Assembly (NCBI RefSeq): GCF_029962835.1
Contig: NC_080577.1
Coordinates: 25,898,501-25,962,500, forward strand
From: Magnolia sinica
Taxonomy: Eukaryota > Streptophyta > Magnoliopsida > Magnoliales > Magnoliaceae
DNA length: 64,000 nucleotides
Direction of reading: 5' to 3'
The translations under genes were made by a program, and so were the position numbers. The notes below the pieces were generated by a model. It did no database searches, was not told where the DNA came from, and saw only the letters and a program-made list of their open reading frames with translations. Positions 1-11,222 of the stretch are shown here, in pieces (the first letter of the stretch is position 1; each line of letters begins with the position of its first letter).

Positions 1-760
1 CTTGAGATTACATCTGCTTCATTTTTGTGAACATATATTATGATTATGTGTAAAAACTGATAAATGGCGTGGATATACAATTCATACATGAAGGTGGGCC
101 CCATGGTCTGGGAAGCACCCCACTGCTCATCACTCGGGTAACACGGATCTGGTCCCTAACAACCAGGAGCGATCGAAAACAGTGCCCACCCTATATTTTA
201 TATTGGGCCCACCGTGATGTGTACCGTGAGATCCACTCGGATCATTGGATGAGTAGTTCGATGTAGGGCTCAGAGCAAAAAAATTAAGCAGCTATGTGAT
301 TCAAGTGGGCCATACCAATGGAAACAATTAGGAGAGACGTCCACCCTTGATTGTTACTGATCTCAATGTGATGAGCATGTGAAATCTATTCCAACCATTA
401 GACACCACACCAACTGATAGGCCTACTACCTAAAATTCAGGCCCATACATGATTCAAGTGGGCCATACCAAGGAAAACAGTTTCAATGGTTAGCTTTCCC
501 TGTACATTATTTTCAATAGAGATGGGGCTGATTTTCAGGACCTGGGTGTAACATGGGGTGACTTACCTAATGGTTGGGGTGGATTTTACATAAACACCGT
601 GACAGAGACATCCCAAGCCAGCAACTCCTCTCCCTCTTTAACTAACTTCTCCCTATCCATCGTTTATTAACATTAATTAGCATTTAATACATACGGTTAG
701 GTGGACGGTCCAACTAGTTGTGTGTGAGCATTTCTCATGTACGTATATAATGTATATATA
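1..760. repeat. Gene-free stretch with one degenerate MITE-like repeat (~205-600)
   Basis: No gene is seen. About 205-600 has the layout of the window's commonest short repeat. It opens with a GGGCCCACCGTGATGTGT-like end followed by a pair of 'AAGTGGGCCATACCA' blocks, and closes with a 'GGTGGATTTTACATAAACACCGTG' type end that is a poor inverted match of the start. It is non-coding and probably an old non-autonomous DNA transposon. The ends are too decayed to place a target duplication, so the limits are approximate. Confidence 0.4.
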
Positions 761-1302
761 CGGGGAAATGGTACTTTGAGGTCGACCTCATGGGAACTTC
801 CCATGAGGTTGAGCTGTGTGGGCCCCATCGTGATGTGAGTTGAACATCTACCCCATCAGTAAGATGCACCATTCCATGGGGCCACGGGATGAAAAATCAA
901 GTCAATAAATGACTTGGGTGGGCCACACCACATATAACAGTTGAGAGGAGTGATATCTCATTAAAACATTCGTAATAATTTATTGGGCCTAAGAATATTT
1001 GGTCCACAAATCCAGCCCACTGTATGTGTTCCACTTGGCCAAGGGGTAATACAAAGTTTCAACCACATCCAAAACGCTGGTGGGCCTCACCAAGTGCTTT
1101 TATATGTTTTAATATTGTCTTCTCATAGTTTTAGATGGTATGGCCCACTTGAATTCCTTATACGGTTGATTTTGGGGGTATCCCATAATCTAAAGGGGGT
1201 CCATCGAATGCACGGTGTTGATGTTCAACACACATCACGGTGGGGCCCGCACAGCTCGACCTCACTTCCCATGAGGTCAACATCACGGTACCATTTGTCA
1301 TA
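761..1302. mobile_element. MITE / non-autonomous MULE-like element with ~85-bp terminal inverted repeats
   Basis: The first ~85 bases (about 762-846) and the last ~85 (about 1219-1302) are inverted copies. Both carry a GAAATGGTAC-type tip, then a block reading CCTCATGGGAA, then GTGTGGGCCCC and TGTTGAACATC. The interior has no coding capacity. Long inverted repeats with a short non-coding core are typical of Mutator-like MITEs; the superfamily is inferred because AT-rich flanks hide any target duplication. Interior sequence related to 980-1240 recurs near 30733-31020 and 53985-54265. Confidence 0.7.
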
Positions 1303-1331
1303 TATCTCTACAGAGTCATGCTCACCCTTGC

Positions 1332-2003
1332 ACCTATGCATGTGTGTATATGTGCCATGGGTGTCTAACTCAAATGATCATTGTGATGGGGAATCCCATG
1401 AAACTCTAAGGGAGAAATTTTCACCTTGATCTAAAATTCTGGTGGGCCATAGCAAAGAGAAATACAAATCAAGAGAGGAAATTATTTTCATTTTTCATGG
1501 CCCACCAAAGTTATGGATCAAAGTAAAAATTACGTCCAGGGGGCTTTATGAGGTGTTGCTTCACGTGGACCATACATATTTTAGAGTCACATTAAGTAGG
1601 ATGAGTTCTCAAAATAGTTGGGACGAGTTCCATGCGAACTGGTGCACAGCTTAGCTTTATATATATATACACACACACACACATACATACACACATACAC
1701 GCATGTGTGCACCTTTGCACATGTGTCATGAGTGTCTAATCCGAATGATTCATGTGATGCGGAATCCCATGAAACTCTAACCGACAAATTTTCACTCTGA
1801 TTTGAAATTTTGGTAGGTCCTGGCAAAGAGAAATACAAATCAAGGAAGGAAACTATTTTAATTTTTCATAGCCCACCAAAGTTTTGGAGCAGACAAAAAA
1901 TTAAGCCTAGGTTCTATGAGGCGTTCCTTTACCTAAACTGTTTAGTTTTTGGATTCACACAACGGATGATGAGTACTCGAAGAGTTGGCACGATGTAAAC
2001 GGG
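1332..2003. repeat. Local direct duplication, two ~0.3-kb copies (1332-1645 and 1705-2003)
   Basis: Both copies share, in order, a GCATGTGTG start, 'GAATCCCATGAAACTCTAA', 'AAAGAGAAATACAAATCAAG' and 'CCCACCAAAGTT', and then run to a GATGAGT(A/T)CTC end. The spacer at 1653-1704 is a TA/CA/CATA microsatellite. The copies differ at roughly a fifth of positions, so the duplication is old. No coding function is seen. Confidence 0.75.
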
Positions 2004-2024
2004 TGAGCGTCATTGAGCATCCGG

Positions 2025-2034
<10 letters not shown>

Positions 2035-2108
<74 letters not shown>
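2035..2108. repeat. (TA)n microsatellite, about 36 units
   Basis: An uninterrupted TA run of about 72 bases follows a short CTCTCTCTC run. It is likely length-variable. No function is implied. Confidence 0.97.
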
Positions 2109-2109
<1 letters not shown>

Positions 2110-3838
2110 AACTCATGCCTGACTAGATCAGGTACGGCCCAAGGTGGTTCAGGCCCGAAAGTCTAATGAGCCAGCCTGGCACATTGGCAGCCCTGGTCGT
2201 TAACAATAAATGAAGAGAACCACTAAATGATATTTGTGCAGGACATTGAAGAGGTGATTCGTAGGAGACGTGTCAACATGGCTTGCTTGTGCTGGATCAG
2301 GGCCATTAAATAGGTGGGTTCCACCATGAACGCCCAATGGGACAGAAATCCGGCTGGTCTGGTCACTCCGGTGGGCCACATGTCAGTTAGCAAGAGAAAA
2401 TAAATTTTCATCCTACGGGTAAGGACAATGAACAGTCTGATATTCATGAATGCAGATGTCTGGCCCACCTATTGAATGGAGCAGCTTATCTTTCTTTCCT
2501 GTGGGGCCCATTTGGCAATGCAAGTGGCATCAATCCTACGTGAATAGACGGGATCACGTGGTGGCAAAGAAGGATACGTCTCAAAGGAGCCTTAAATGGA
2601 TGGCTGGCATTACCTACTTACTTCTCACCACTCAACGGTGACAGGAGTAAACGTCGATATTAGAGTTCTCATGGCGTGAGTGGCACGCATGTAACTCAAT
2701 TTGAACCACTTATATCATGGGCCCTATTTTAGATGGACCATAGCCCAAAACTTTGTGGACCAACTTACGAAATTGCCTGTTTGTCGACATATCTAATGGA
2801 CCGTCAAAACAAAAAGTAAATTAGAGTCTAAGTTAGTAGACCAAATGTCCACCACTCATCGGTAAGGATCCTCCTATCAATCAGATTCTGGAATTATGAT
2901 CTGATCTCAACCGTTTACTGAGTGAAAAAGAGAGATCAGAAATTCCCACGTGAGAATTTTAGTGCACCACCGACATAGAAAAAAAAGAAAGAAATAAAGA
3001 AATAAAAGAAAAGAAGAGAAAAAGAATGGACCATTCTACCTTTGCTAGGCCCACACTGTTAGGCTGGCGATATTCGCACCCCACTAGTGATTAAACCAAT
3101 TTACAAAAGGGTTACATCAAATCTGTCTTTAGGATACAATAAGCCTCTTCTCTAAGACCGAAGAAATATGAGTTTCGGCCTAAAATATCCAAAAACTGCA
3201 CCCCAAATATACTTTTACAGCGTATAATCCTAACTTCTGTGCCATTACAACTTATCTCCTAAAAACTATTTGTAATTTACTGCTTGAAAAACTATTTGTA
3301 GTTTAGCACTTGAAAACTATCACTTTTCAAAAATCATTCAAAACCGAAAATGGAAAAGAAGAAGAAGATGGAGATGAGATGGTTGGAACTGTGATTTTCG
3401 AATTGACCCAAAGATGGGTTTATAAAAAATAACAAAAGTTGCTTTAAAACCATTTTTCATGAAAAGACATTTTCTTTTATGGTGTCTTTTCAATAATGAC
3501 ATCCTTTCACCATTAATGACATATTTTACCACCATTTTGAATTCAAATAATGCTTCATTTACTAAGAGGCACCACCCAGCAACCACGTATGCAAGCGTCG
3601 CGACCGGTGATGTATCCAAGCCATCCAATATCAGAATAGTAAGATGGGTCGTAATTGAGATCAAATGAATAGTCGTGAAAAATAAACCAAACTTTTCTAA
3701 TCCGTCAACTTATTTCTAGTATCTGAGTTCTCCTACTGAATGGACCACATGTATATTTTGGCAATAACATCTACAGTGAGGTCTGGCTAATGGATGGCTT
3801 GGATATTTCCCATGTCCACCTATTTATTGGGTTTTGCT
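2109..3838. other. Gene-free stretch, nothing recognised
   Basis: Short open frames here show no codon structure or recognisable motif. There is an A-rich low-complexity run at about 2980-3028. A few isolated 'GTGGGCC' words resemble the window's MITE-like repeats, but no complete element can be drawn. Confidence 0.5.
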
Positions 3839-4030
3839 AGGGTACAGTGGCCCTGCACCACAGATTGATAGGGACTGGTTTTCATGGTTGCAGTTTGTAT
3901 TTTTTTATTTTGGGTTAGTTTGTTAGTACACACCCTGCTGCTAGTACTTACTCCACTGTTAGCCACCCCCACTAAGGAATCGATACCAACACCCTAGTGT
4001 TGAAATGATGTATCTTTACTTTGTCAACCA
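3839..4030 (+). repeat. Short interspersed repeat with AGTACACACCC...GTTAGCCACCCCCACTA core
   Basis: The core at about 3925-3995 (AGTACACACCC, then CTCCACTGTTAGCCACCCCC, then ATCGATACC) recurs inverted at about 27335-27415, inside the LINE remnant, and as a partial copy at about 31432-31490 inside a solo LTR. Three copies in 64 kb mark it as a dispersed repeat. The family is not recognised: it could be a SINE, or a LINE tail. Limits outside the core are uncertain. Confidence 0.5.
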
Positions 4031-5100
4031 CTCTAGCTATGGATCTGTTTTTGATTCAACAATCATGAAAAGGTACAACTCTTTTTTTAAATTTTCTTTT
4101 ATAAATTAAAAATTCTTTTTCTTATTAAAAAAAAAAAATCTAACACACGCACCTATCCAAGTCATCTAATATATATATATATATATATATAACCTGGTAA
4201 GAAGCATTTGTTGAACAAGTAATTGTGTATGGATCGATGAATATTTAATGAATCATTTTTAAATTCAAGATATAAAGGTTTGAGTCATCAATGAAGCATG
4301 GTTATAAGATTAATTAATTTTTTCAATTGGGTTTGCATTTTCTAACTCAAACCCAGCTGGAGGACCTTGACAATCTAACCCAAACTCCGGTTGGGTCAAT
4401 CTGGCTCATTTCAACTCAAACCCATGCTGCAGCCCCATACCAAATGCAAGAATTTCTAGAGTGCATGCCCATGAACAATCTCAATCTATTAAAATATCAA
4501 ACATAAACAATTCCATAGTGAAAAAGTAGAAATTTGAGAAATTTTCAAGATAGAGTTCATGCCGACACATGAAAAAAAAAGTGGGCCCTCCACCTTTAAT
4601 GGGTCTATGAATCTAGAGATATTTTTGGTCCCTACTATTATATTTTTGTGATATCATGAAATCATATTTATGAATTTAACCGGGTTCAGTGGCCCATGAT
4701 AGCCACAGAAGGTAGGTGGCTCCATTTAACGCTTTTGACTCTATATAAATCTTTTACCCCTATTGAACTAGGATGAAAATCACTTTTGTTACTGATTTAC
4801 CTTCTTTCAAAATTAAAATAAAAAATTTACTTTCTGGTTGAAGTGGGACTGTAAACACAAATACTTTGGTGTCACATCCTCTAGTTTTCAAGTAAGTGGA
4901 TGTGTTGCCAAATAAATTACATGCTTTCTCTAGCTAGTTCAGTACTTTCAATCCAAACGGGCCATAAATGATTATTTGAACCCTTTATGTACATTATTCA
5001 ACAGGTGATAATGTAAGAAGATGAAATATTTAATGGGTTACATTTTAAATCCAAAATTTAAAGGTCAGGATCATCAATGAAGCATGATAATGAGATTAGA

Positions 5101-5140
<40 letters not shown>

Positions 5141-6200
5141 AGAAGAAGATGAACGGCTCATATTAATATAGGGATGCAATTGAACCTAGAAACCTGGTAC
5201 CTATGAAATGCAGACAATCTTGTCTTTGGCATTTAGAAGGACAGATATTTTGTGAGGTCCTACATGCTACATGATTTTTATTTTTATTTTTTTATATTTT
5301 TTTTGTGAATATATATTATTGAAACATGCTGTATAATCTTTCCTAGGAGCAACTTGTTTTCAAAGTCTGCCATAAGGTCGTCGTAGGCTGATTGACATGG
5401 TATATGAGCCCAAAAATGAGGTGGACCAAAAAAATCAAGTGGGCCAAACCACATGAAATAGTGGGGATTGAACGGTCATCTAAAAACCTTGGGGGCCACA
5501 GAAGGTTCGGATTTACACTACATGGCATTGTAAGTGTACTCGCTAGTGTGCAGTTTGTTATTGCACTCCCCTCACAAAGTACAAACAAGTCCTTTGAGTG
5601 TAATTCATGAGATACTCATCAGCACATCTCAAAGTGAAGATGCCGGATCTAAAAAGGCAGGCCAATCTGATCATCAAGTGGGCTAAACGTATAACGGCAA
5701 ATCTGGACCGTCCATTCCAATTTTGTAAGTGTTCGTCTGGTTTTTACAGGTGTAGCTAGCCCCTGATTATTGTATCATTGGCCTATTCGTTTCAGACACG
5801 TCATCTATTCATTGGTCTCTGATGTCACACACATCTTTGCCTTGTTTCCACGTGTGAAGCAAGTGCACCTAGCTGTTTTTTGTCTACTGTGTTTGGATTA
5901 AATTCTAGCTCAAATCGTATATTTCCCTACGAGTTTGATTTGCTTCGTCGCGACTCAAGATGCAGCTTGTGTCCCTACCCACCTAGGCCCACATGCTGGA
6001 ATGATCCGATGATTTGAGCCGTTCATATTCTCGTCACTTCTACATATAAGCAATTCTCCTGTAATCATGCTTCATTGATGATCCTAACCTTTGATTTTTT
6101 GAGTTGAATTTGGGATATTGAAAATATTCTTCTCATTGTTCTAAACTCATCTAGCTAATGAGTGTCGGTCATAATCATTTGTTTAACTAAGTTAGCATAG
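4031..6200. other. Gene-free AT-rich stretch with two AT microsatellites
   Basis: AT runs lie at 4169-4192 and 5103-5138. About 5390-5530 has MITE-like words ('AAGTGGGCCAAACCACATGAAA', 'GTGGGGATTGAACGG' pattern) but no ends. No exon-like frame, RNA gene or promoter is seen. Confidence 0.6.
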
Positions 6201-6625
6201 AGTCGTAATATGTACAGTTCGGATCGTCAGACCACTCAGCATGTGGGTCCCGCTTTAGCGGCCATACAGAGGCAAAATGCACTCTTTTGGACTACACCAC
6301 ACGAAACAGTGGTGATTGAGTGCCTCACCATTAAAAATTCAAAGGTCCGGTTTTCGTAATGTTTATTTGCAATCCAACCTGTTTATAATGTCAATAAGAT
6401 CTGGATGAAGGGAAAATATAAATTATCAGATTGATCCAAGATTTTTGTGGCCCACAAAAAGCTTTTAATAATTATTCATCACTCTTTCTATTGGTATGGT
6501 CCACCTGAGATTTGGATCTTCTTATGATTTTGGATAGTGTCCTAAAATGAGATGGAAAAACAGATGGACGGTGTGGATGTACAAAAAATAAATCAAGGTG
6601 GGACCCACATGGTTAAGAACAGCTA
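6200..6625. repeat. MITE-like repeat of the common GGGCCCACC family
   Basis: The order of blocks matches the other copies: a GTGGGTCCC end, 'ACTACACCACACGAAACAGTGG', 'TAATGTTTATTTGCAATCC', 'GGCCCACAAAAAGCTTTTAA', 'TGGTCCACCTGAGATTTGG', and a closing 'GGACGGTGTGGATGTACA...GGTGGGACCCACATGG'. The two outer ends are weak inverted copies. It is non-coding and old. Confidence 0.55.
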
Positions 6626-7700
6626 TCCGCTTCCCAGTCGAAACAAGAATAAAATGATTTGCCATGAGCATTCATAATGTGTGGTGTCTCTTCTGCTAGA
6701 TACACCGTGCAATGCATTTCAATCCAGACCGTCCAAGTGAAAAGGTTAGCTGTAAAAATTCACCACGCGAAGTGAAAAGACTAAGATTACTGAAATAGTT
6801 TGCGATTTAGATGGCTCTATCAGATACACGCGAGGTCTGCCGTGAGTGAGATGTAAGTGAAGTAGTGTCCGTGAGGAAAGATCCATCTTAGATAATACCA
6901 GCCATGAGAGGTGGCGAATGGTCTGCATCCTTTCTCCTGAAAGTTCACTTACCCAACTGCCCAAGCATGTGGTAATAAATGGGAATTTAAAGAGGAGTAA
7001 CAAATGGGAGTCTCGTCTGACATTAACATCTTTCATCACTGTACACGTGTCAATCTTGTACGCATGCATAAAATCCAGTCCGTTCACCGGGTAGGCCCAT
7101 CTTTAGATATGCCCGGGGCCAAATTAGCCCAGCCTCTGCTAATCACGGCGGCAACCCTGGGCGTTCAATCTAGACAGGTACTTCTGCGTAAACTGAGAGT
7201 CATGTAGGTGTAATTTTAATGAGATCCACCCCGTTCATCAGGTACACTGCCTCATGATTAACCGTTGGACCCAAAATCATGATAATCCAAAATGAAGGTA
7301 GGCCACATCAGAGGAAACGGTTGGGATGGAACATGAACCGTTAGTTTTGTGCAGGTCCCACTGTAGAGTTTTATCTGCCATCCAATCCAGTCATCCAATG
7401 TGCCTCATCAAGATTACGAAAAAAAACACCTGAAAATTATAGTATTACTAAACTCAGGTGAGCCATACCACGTGAATTTAGAAGTTTAAGGTAAAATGTT
7501 AAAAGGTTGCTCACCTGAGTGTTAAATCAACCTTATTTTTGGGACATAAGCTGAAATTGAATGTTTTAGCTAATGAACGGCCTGGATTTATTGCCACGTT
7601 AGTCATTTCTCCTATCAGAGAAAGTAACAGAGGTAGTGATGCCGCAAGCGTTTTTCTTCTTGTTTCTCATACATTTGTTAATTGTTATTTTAAAAGTAAA
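6626..7700. other. Gene-free stretch upstream of the GRP gene
   Basis: About 7200-7600 carries degenerate MITE-like blocks (CCACCCCGTTCATC near the start, AATGAACGGCCTGGATTTA near the end). It lies 0.2-0.6 kb upstream of the glycine-rich protein gene and may overlap its distal promoter. No coding exon is seen. Confidence 0.45.
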
Positions 7701-7727
7701 CAGTAGTGATGAACATTCTTGATGAAT

Positions 7728-7760
7728 CACACGTGTGCTAGATAGACACGTATGACGTGA
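7728..7760 (+). promoter_or_regulatory. Upstream bZIP-type sites of the GRP gene (G-box and TGACGT)
   Basis: A palindromic ACACGTGT core (G-box CACGTG at 7730-7735) is followed by TGACGT at 7753-7758. They lie about 110-140 bases upstream of the TATA box, a usual distance for bound bZIP/bHLH factors. Such sites often serve abscisic-acid, light or stress control in plants; that role here is inferred. Confidence 0.5.
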
Positions 7761-7866
7761 AGAAGATGCTAATTCTAACGCGAGGGAGTTTCGGTGCGAG
7801 TACCGTCACATTTATGGTTGAGCTACCAACTGCATAGAGCATTTATGGGTACATGCACGAGAATCC

Positions 7867-7876
7867 CTATAAAAAC
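7867..7876 (+). promoter_or_regulatory. TATA box of the GRP gene
   Basis: CTATAAAAAC is a strong plant TATA box. It predicts transcription start near 7897-7905 and a short ~30-base leader before the ATG at 7932. This placement decides the start codon, because the longer upstream frame from 7794 would begin before the promoter. Confidence 0.75.
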
Positions 7877-7931
7877 GACTATCGTGCTCAAAACACATCA
7901 GAAAACGAGCTCTCTCAGATCATCCGGCAAG

Positions 7932-9302
7932 ATGTCACGTGGCGCTCGGAGGCTCTTCCTGCTATCATTGCTCTGTTTCAATGTTCTGGTAGTGAGTGTT
8001 GTTGGGAGAGATGTAGTGAGAGTGACGGAGGAAGATGGTGAAGAGAGTGAGAAGTTTCTTGGTGATGGTAAGGGAGGTGGGTTTGGGGGAGGTTTTGGTG
8101 GAGGCACTGGTAATGGGGGTGGGTTTGGGGGCGGTTTTGGTGGAGGCACTGGCGGTGGAGCTGGTGCTGGGGGAGGGTTTGGCGGTGGAATCGGTAAAGG
8201 GGGTGGAATTGGTGGAGGTGGTGGAGGTGGCGGTGGCGGTGGGTTCGGTAAAGGCGGAGGCGGCGGTGTAGGCGGCGGTGCTGGTGGTGGGTTTGGTAAA
8301 GGTGGGGGCGGCGGTGCTGGGGGTGGTTTTGGTAAGGGTGGTGGAATTGGTGGAGGTGGTGGTAAAGGTGGTGGGATAGGAGGTGGCGGTGGTTTTGGTA
8401 AAGGTGGTGGTGGTGGTGCCGGTGGTGGAGCTGGTGGTGGGGGAGGTTTTGGCAAAGGTGGTGGTGGAGGTGCAGGAGGTGGATTTGGAAAGGGTGGTGG
8501 AGTTGGTGGCGGGAAGGGTGGTGGAATTGGTGGTGGTGCTGGCGGTGGGTTTGGAAAGGGTGGTGGACTAGGTGGCGGCGGTGGAAAGGGTGGTGGAATT
8601 GGGGGTGGTGCTGGCGGTGGATTCGGCAAGGGTGGCGGAATAGGCGGCGGCGGCGGTAATGGTGGTGGAATTGGAGGTGGTGCCGGTGGTGGATTTGGCA
8701 AGGGTGGTGGACTAGGAGGCGGCGGCGGTAAGGGTGGTGGAATTGGAGGTGGTGCTGGCGGTGGATTTGGCAAGGGTGGTGGACTAGGTGGTGGTGGCGG
8801 TACGGGTGGTGGAATTGGGGGTGGTGCGGGCGGTGGATTTGGCAAGGGTGGTGGACTAGGTGGTGGCGGCGGTACGGGTGGTGGAATTGGGGGTGGTGCG
8901 GGCGGTGGATTTGGCAAGGGTGGTGGACTAGGTGGTGGCGGCGGCAAGGGTGGTGGAATTGGTGGCGGTGGCGGTGAGGGTGGTGGAATTGGTGGTGGCG
9001 CTGGCGGCGGATTCGGCAAGGGTGGTGGACTAGGCGGCGGTGGTGGTACGGGTGGTGGAATTGGTGGCGGTGCTGGTGGTGGATTTGGGAAAGGTGGTGG
9101 AATTGGCGGAGGTACCGGGGGAGGAATTGGCGGAGGAGTGGGAGGAGGCTCAGGAGGTGGGTTTGGCAAGGGTGGTGGATTCGGTGGAGGTGTTGGCGGT
9201 GGTGCTGGAGGTGGTTTTGGCGGTGGGGCTGGCGGAGGTGGTGGATTTGGTGGCGGTGGCGGTGGCGGAGGAGGTGGTGGGATTGGTGGAGGATCTCATT
9301 GA
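7932..9302 (+). CDS. Glycine-rich cell-wall structural protein (GGGX-repeat type), single exon
   Basis: The protein is 456 residues from the ATG at 7932. The open frame continues up to 7794, but that part lies upstream of the TATA box, and a signal peptide begins exactly at this Met (MSRGARRLFLLSLLCFNVLV). Cleavage is likely after VVG near residue 25. A short acidic segment (RVTEEDGEESEKF) follows, and the rest is GGGX repeats with regular Phe, Lys, Ile, Leu and Ala, ending GGGSH. Residues of about 195-385 are a 24-residue repeat. Secreted GRPs of this class are thought to build the cell wall, often in vascular or stressed tissue. No other domain (RNA-binding, oleosin, zinc knuckle) is present. 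The 3' end was duplicated twice downstream, giving fragments at 11053 and 13079. The opposite strand is also open as a proline-rich frame, which is a by-product of GGN codons. Confidence 0.85.
   Translation: MSRGARRLFLLSLLCFNVLVVSVVGRDVVRVTEEDGEESEKFLGDGKGGGFGGGFGGGTGNGGGFGGGFGGGTGGGAGAGGGFGGGIGKGGGIGGGGGGGGGGGFGKGGGGGVGGGAGGGFGKGGGGGAGGGFGKGGGIGGGGGKGGGIGGGGGFGKGGGGGAGGGAGGGGGFGKGGGGGAGGGFGKGGGVGGGKGGGIGGGAGGGFGKGGGLGGGGGKGGGIGGGAGGGFGKGGGIGGGGGNGGGIGGGAGGGFGKGGGLGGGGGKGGGIGGGAGGGFGKGGGLGGGGGTGGGIGGGAGGGFGKGGGLGGGGGTGGGIGGGAGGGFGKGGGLGGGGGKGGGIGGGGGEGGGIGGGAGGGFGKGGGLGGGGGTGGGIGGGAGGGFGKGGGIGGGTGGGIGGGVGGGSGGGFGKGGGFGGGVGGGAGGGFGGGAGGGGGFGGGGGGGGGGGIGGGSH
8514..9089 (+). repeat. 72-bp coding minisatellite inside the GRP gene
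   Basis: The block (A/G)NGGGTGGTGGAATT recurs at 8514, 8586, 8658, 8730, 8802, 8874 and 8946, exactly 72 bases apart. After a 30-base extra piece it recurs at 8976 and 9048. Each unit encodes GGGIGGGAGGGF-GKGGGLGGGGG(K/T/N). The units starting at 8802 and 8874 are almost identical, so they come from a recent unequal exchange or slippage. All length changes are multiples of three, which keeps the frame. Confidence 0.9.
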
Positions 9303-11052
9303 GCGTGCTACGTTGCATGGCCACCTTCTTACTTTCTCGTTTTATTATCTAGTGAATTGCTATCTCATCGTTAGATTTTAATATCAAATAATTTACTATT
9401 AATCATGTATTCTTATAGAAATATCAAATGAGAGTGTCTATGTTTTCTATCTATTTGAGGATTACCATGTATTTTCTCCAATAATAAGTGAAGTGAGGAA
9501 TGCTGGCAAACTTGGGTCCATATGACTGGCAAACTGGAGTTGTTTGAAAGCCCACCCTCACTATGCAAATTCCATGTTTCTAGTGACCTTGAGTTTGTCC
9601 ATTTGTCTGGTTTGGTGAACAATTGACTCGGCCTAAAGGTCCAATCTAGTTTTAACTTATAGCATGTTTATTTCACCAGTTACTCTAATAATGCGATGAC
9701 AATATCATTATGATTTTACCACAACCAAATTGTTGGTAAATGTTGAGAGCACCGTAATGATTCATTTTTAATATTAGTTTAGATAGGAAGGTAATTCTGC
9801 CTTGAAAATCGAAACTATAATATAGGAATTGCAGTTGTAATTAAAATATGTGGGCTCCACCATAATGTATGTTTCTGATCCATACGGCCTATCCATTTTA
9901 GGGTATAAGCTCAAAATTGAGGCAGATTTTATGCTCTAGTGGACCACACCACATGAAACAATGGGGATAATAACGTCGACCATTAAAAACTAAAATTGGT
10001 ACAGGACATGCAGTGATGTATTTTTGTCATCCAATGTATTTATAAGGTCAAAAAGTCATTAATCAACTAAAAACACAAACATTAGCTTGATTCAAAACTT
10101 TCATCGCCCTAAAGAAGTTTTCAATTATAGGTATTTGATTTCCATTGTAAAATTTGGTGCGGTTCACATGCATTCTAGATTTTTCTCGTTTTTACGCTCA
10201 TACCTTAAATGAGTTGATAAAACCAATGAACGGTGTGGATCGGACATATTAAAATGGACCCCACAAATTTAGCATGCATGTCTAGTTTTTCTCATCGATT
10301 TTAGTGCACTGGTCAACCTCGTCTAGCCATTTTAAATGAATTTAAAAGGGTACATAATTCTTACCCATTTACCAACATTTACTTTGGTTAATGATTAACC
10401 AAATAGGTAACTGATAAGTAATTTGTAAACGTTACATTTTTTTTATAGTATTACCATGTAAATTTTCAATTTAAGCGATAATAGTTGATTTTTGTAATGA
10501 TTTAACATTGAAGTAATGTAAAAGTTTTATCATAATGATTTTAATAATTGTACCATGGATAAATCAAATAATGTAAAAGTACTATCACGATCAAATGTAA
10601 CTAAGGTCAAGAGACATGTAATGTAGTTTGTAACCATTGCCTATTTTATTTATATTACTATTATAATGGGTGAAATAAACAGGTCCTTAAGTTTGGGTTT
10701 AAATTCAGATTCAGTCTTTACCCTAAGCATGCATGCATGTTGAATAGCCTTTCAAATAAAGATAATTATTGAATAATATTAGCCAAATCGGGTGCTTGAA
10801 TGGGTATATAAGAAAGATATTTGTGTGCGTACTCAAATCCTATTAGACATGTGTTAGACCCAAACACATGAATCCAAATCTAACTCCATTATAGTAGGTA
10901 CTTAACGAATATATCCTAACCCAACTAAAGTAAATCAATTTAGGTTATTAAATAAGCCTCACACATCATGGGCTTATCTTGATAATAAGTTACTTTACAT
11001 GACATACTTATGCCTCAAGTAGCTTATCTTTGTTGGAATGTATGGCCATTGG
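9120..11052 (+). repeat. Tandem segmental duplication, copy A (GRP 3' end plus downstream flank)
   Basis: This is the source copy: the last ~180 bases of the GRP coding region, its 3' flank with AATAAT-type polyadenylation signals (e.g. near 9478), an embedded MITE-like repeat (about 9845-10290), then AT-rich sequence to 'TTTGTTGGAATGTATGGCC'. Copies B and C follow head to tail. Since the MITE-like repeat sits at the same place in all three copies, it inserted before the duplication. Confidence 0.85.
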
Positions 11053-11222
11053 TGGAGGAGTGGGAGGAAGCATCGGAGGTGGGTTTGGCAAGGGTGGTAG
11101 ATTCGGTGAAGGTGTCAGCGGTGGCTCTGGAGGTGGTTTTGGTAGTGGTGGTGGGCTGGTAGAGGGGGTTGATTTTGCGGTGGTGGTGGAAAAGGTGGTG
11201 GGATTGGTGGGTGATCTCATTG
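11053..11222 (+). pseudogene. GRP 3'-end fragment (copy B)
   Basis: About 170 bases match the final part of the glycine-rich protein gene: GGGVGGSIGGGFGKGGRF, then a shift out of the Gly frame after GGGL, and the same GATCTCATTGAGCGTGCTA stop context as the parent. It has no promoter, signal peptide or N-terminal part, so it is a truncated duplicate, not a gene. An ATG at 11040 in the joined flank opens a 76-codon frame with nothing to support translation. Confidence 0.8.

Noticed and set aside
3338-3664. 108-codon minus-strand frame
   Set aside because: Low-complexity ends, no motif and no promoter; overlaps another random frame on the opposite strand.
7794-7931. 46 extra N-terminal codons of the GRP frame
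   Set aside because: They lie largely upstream of the TATA box, and the signal peptide begins at the Met encoded at 7932.
7898-9169. 423-codon proline-rich (extensin-like) frame on the minus strand
   Set aside because: It is the exact complement of GGN-repeat codons of the GRP gene. The plus strand has a TATA box, signal peptide and matching stop; the minus frame has none.
7978-9324. 448-codon His/Gln-rich minus-strand frame
   Set aside because: Another reading of the same GRP repeat, with no promoter or family motif.
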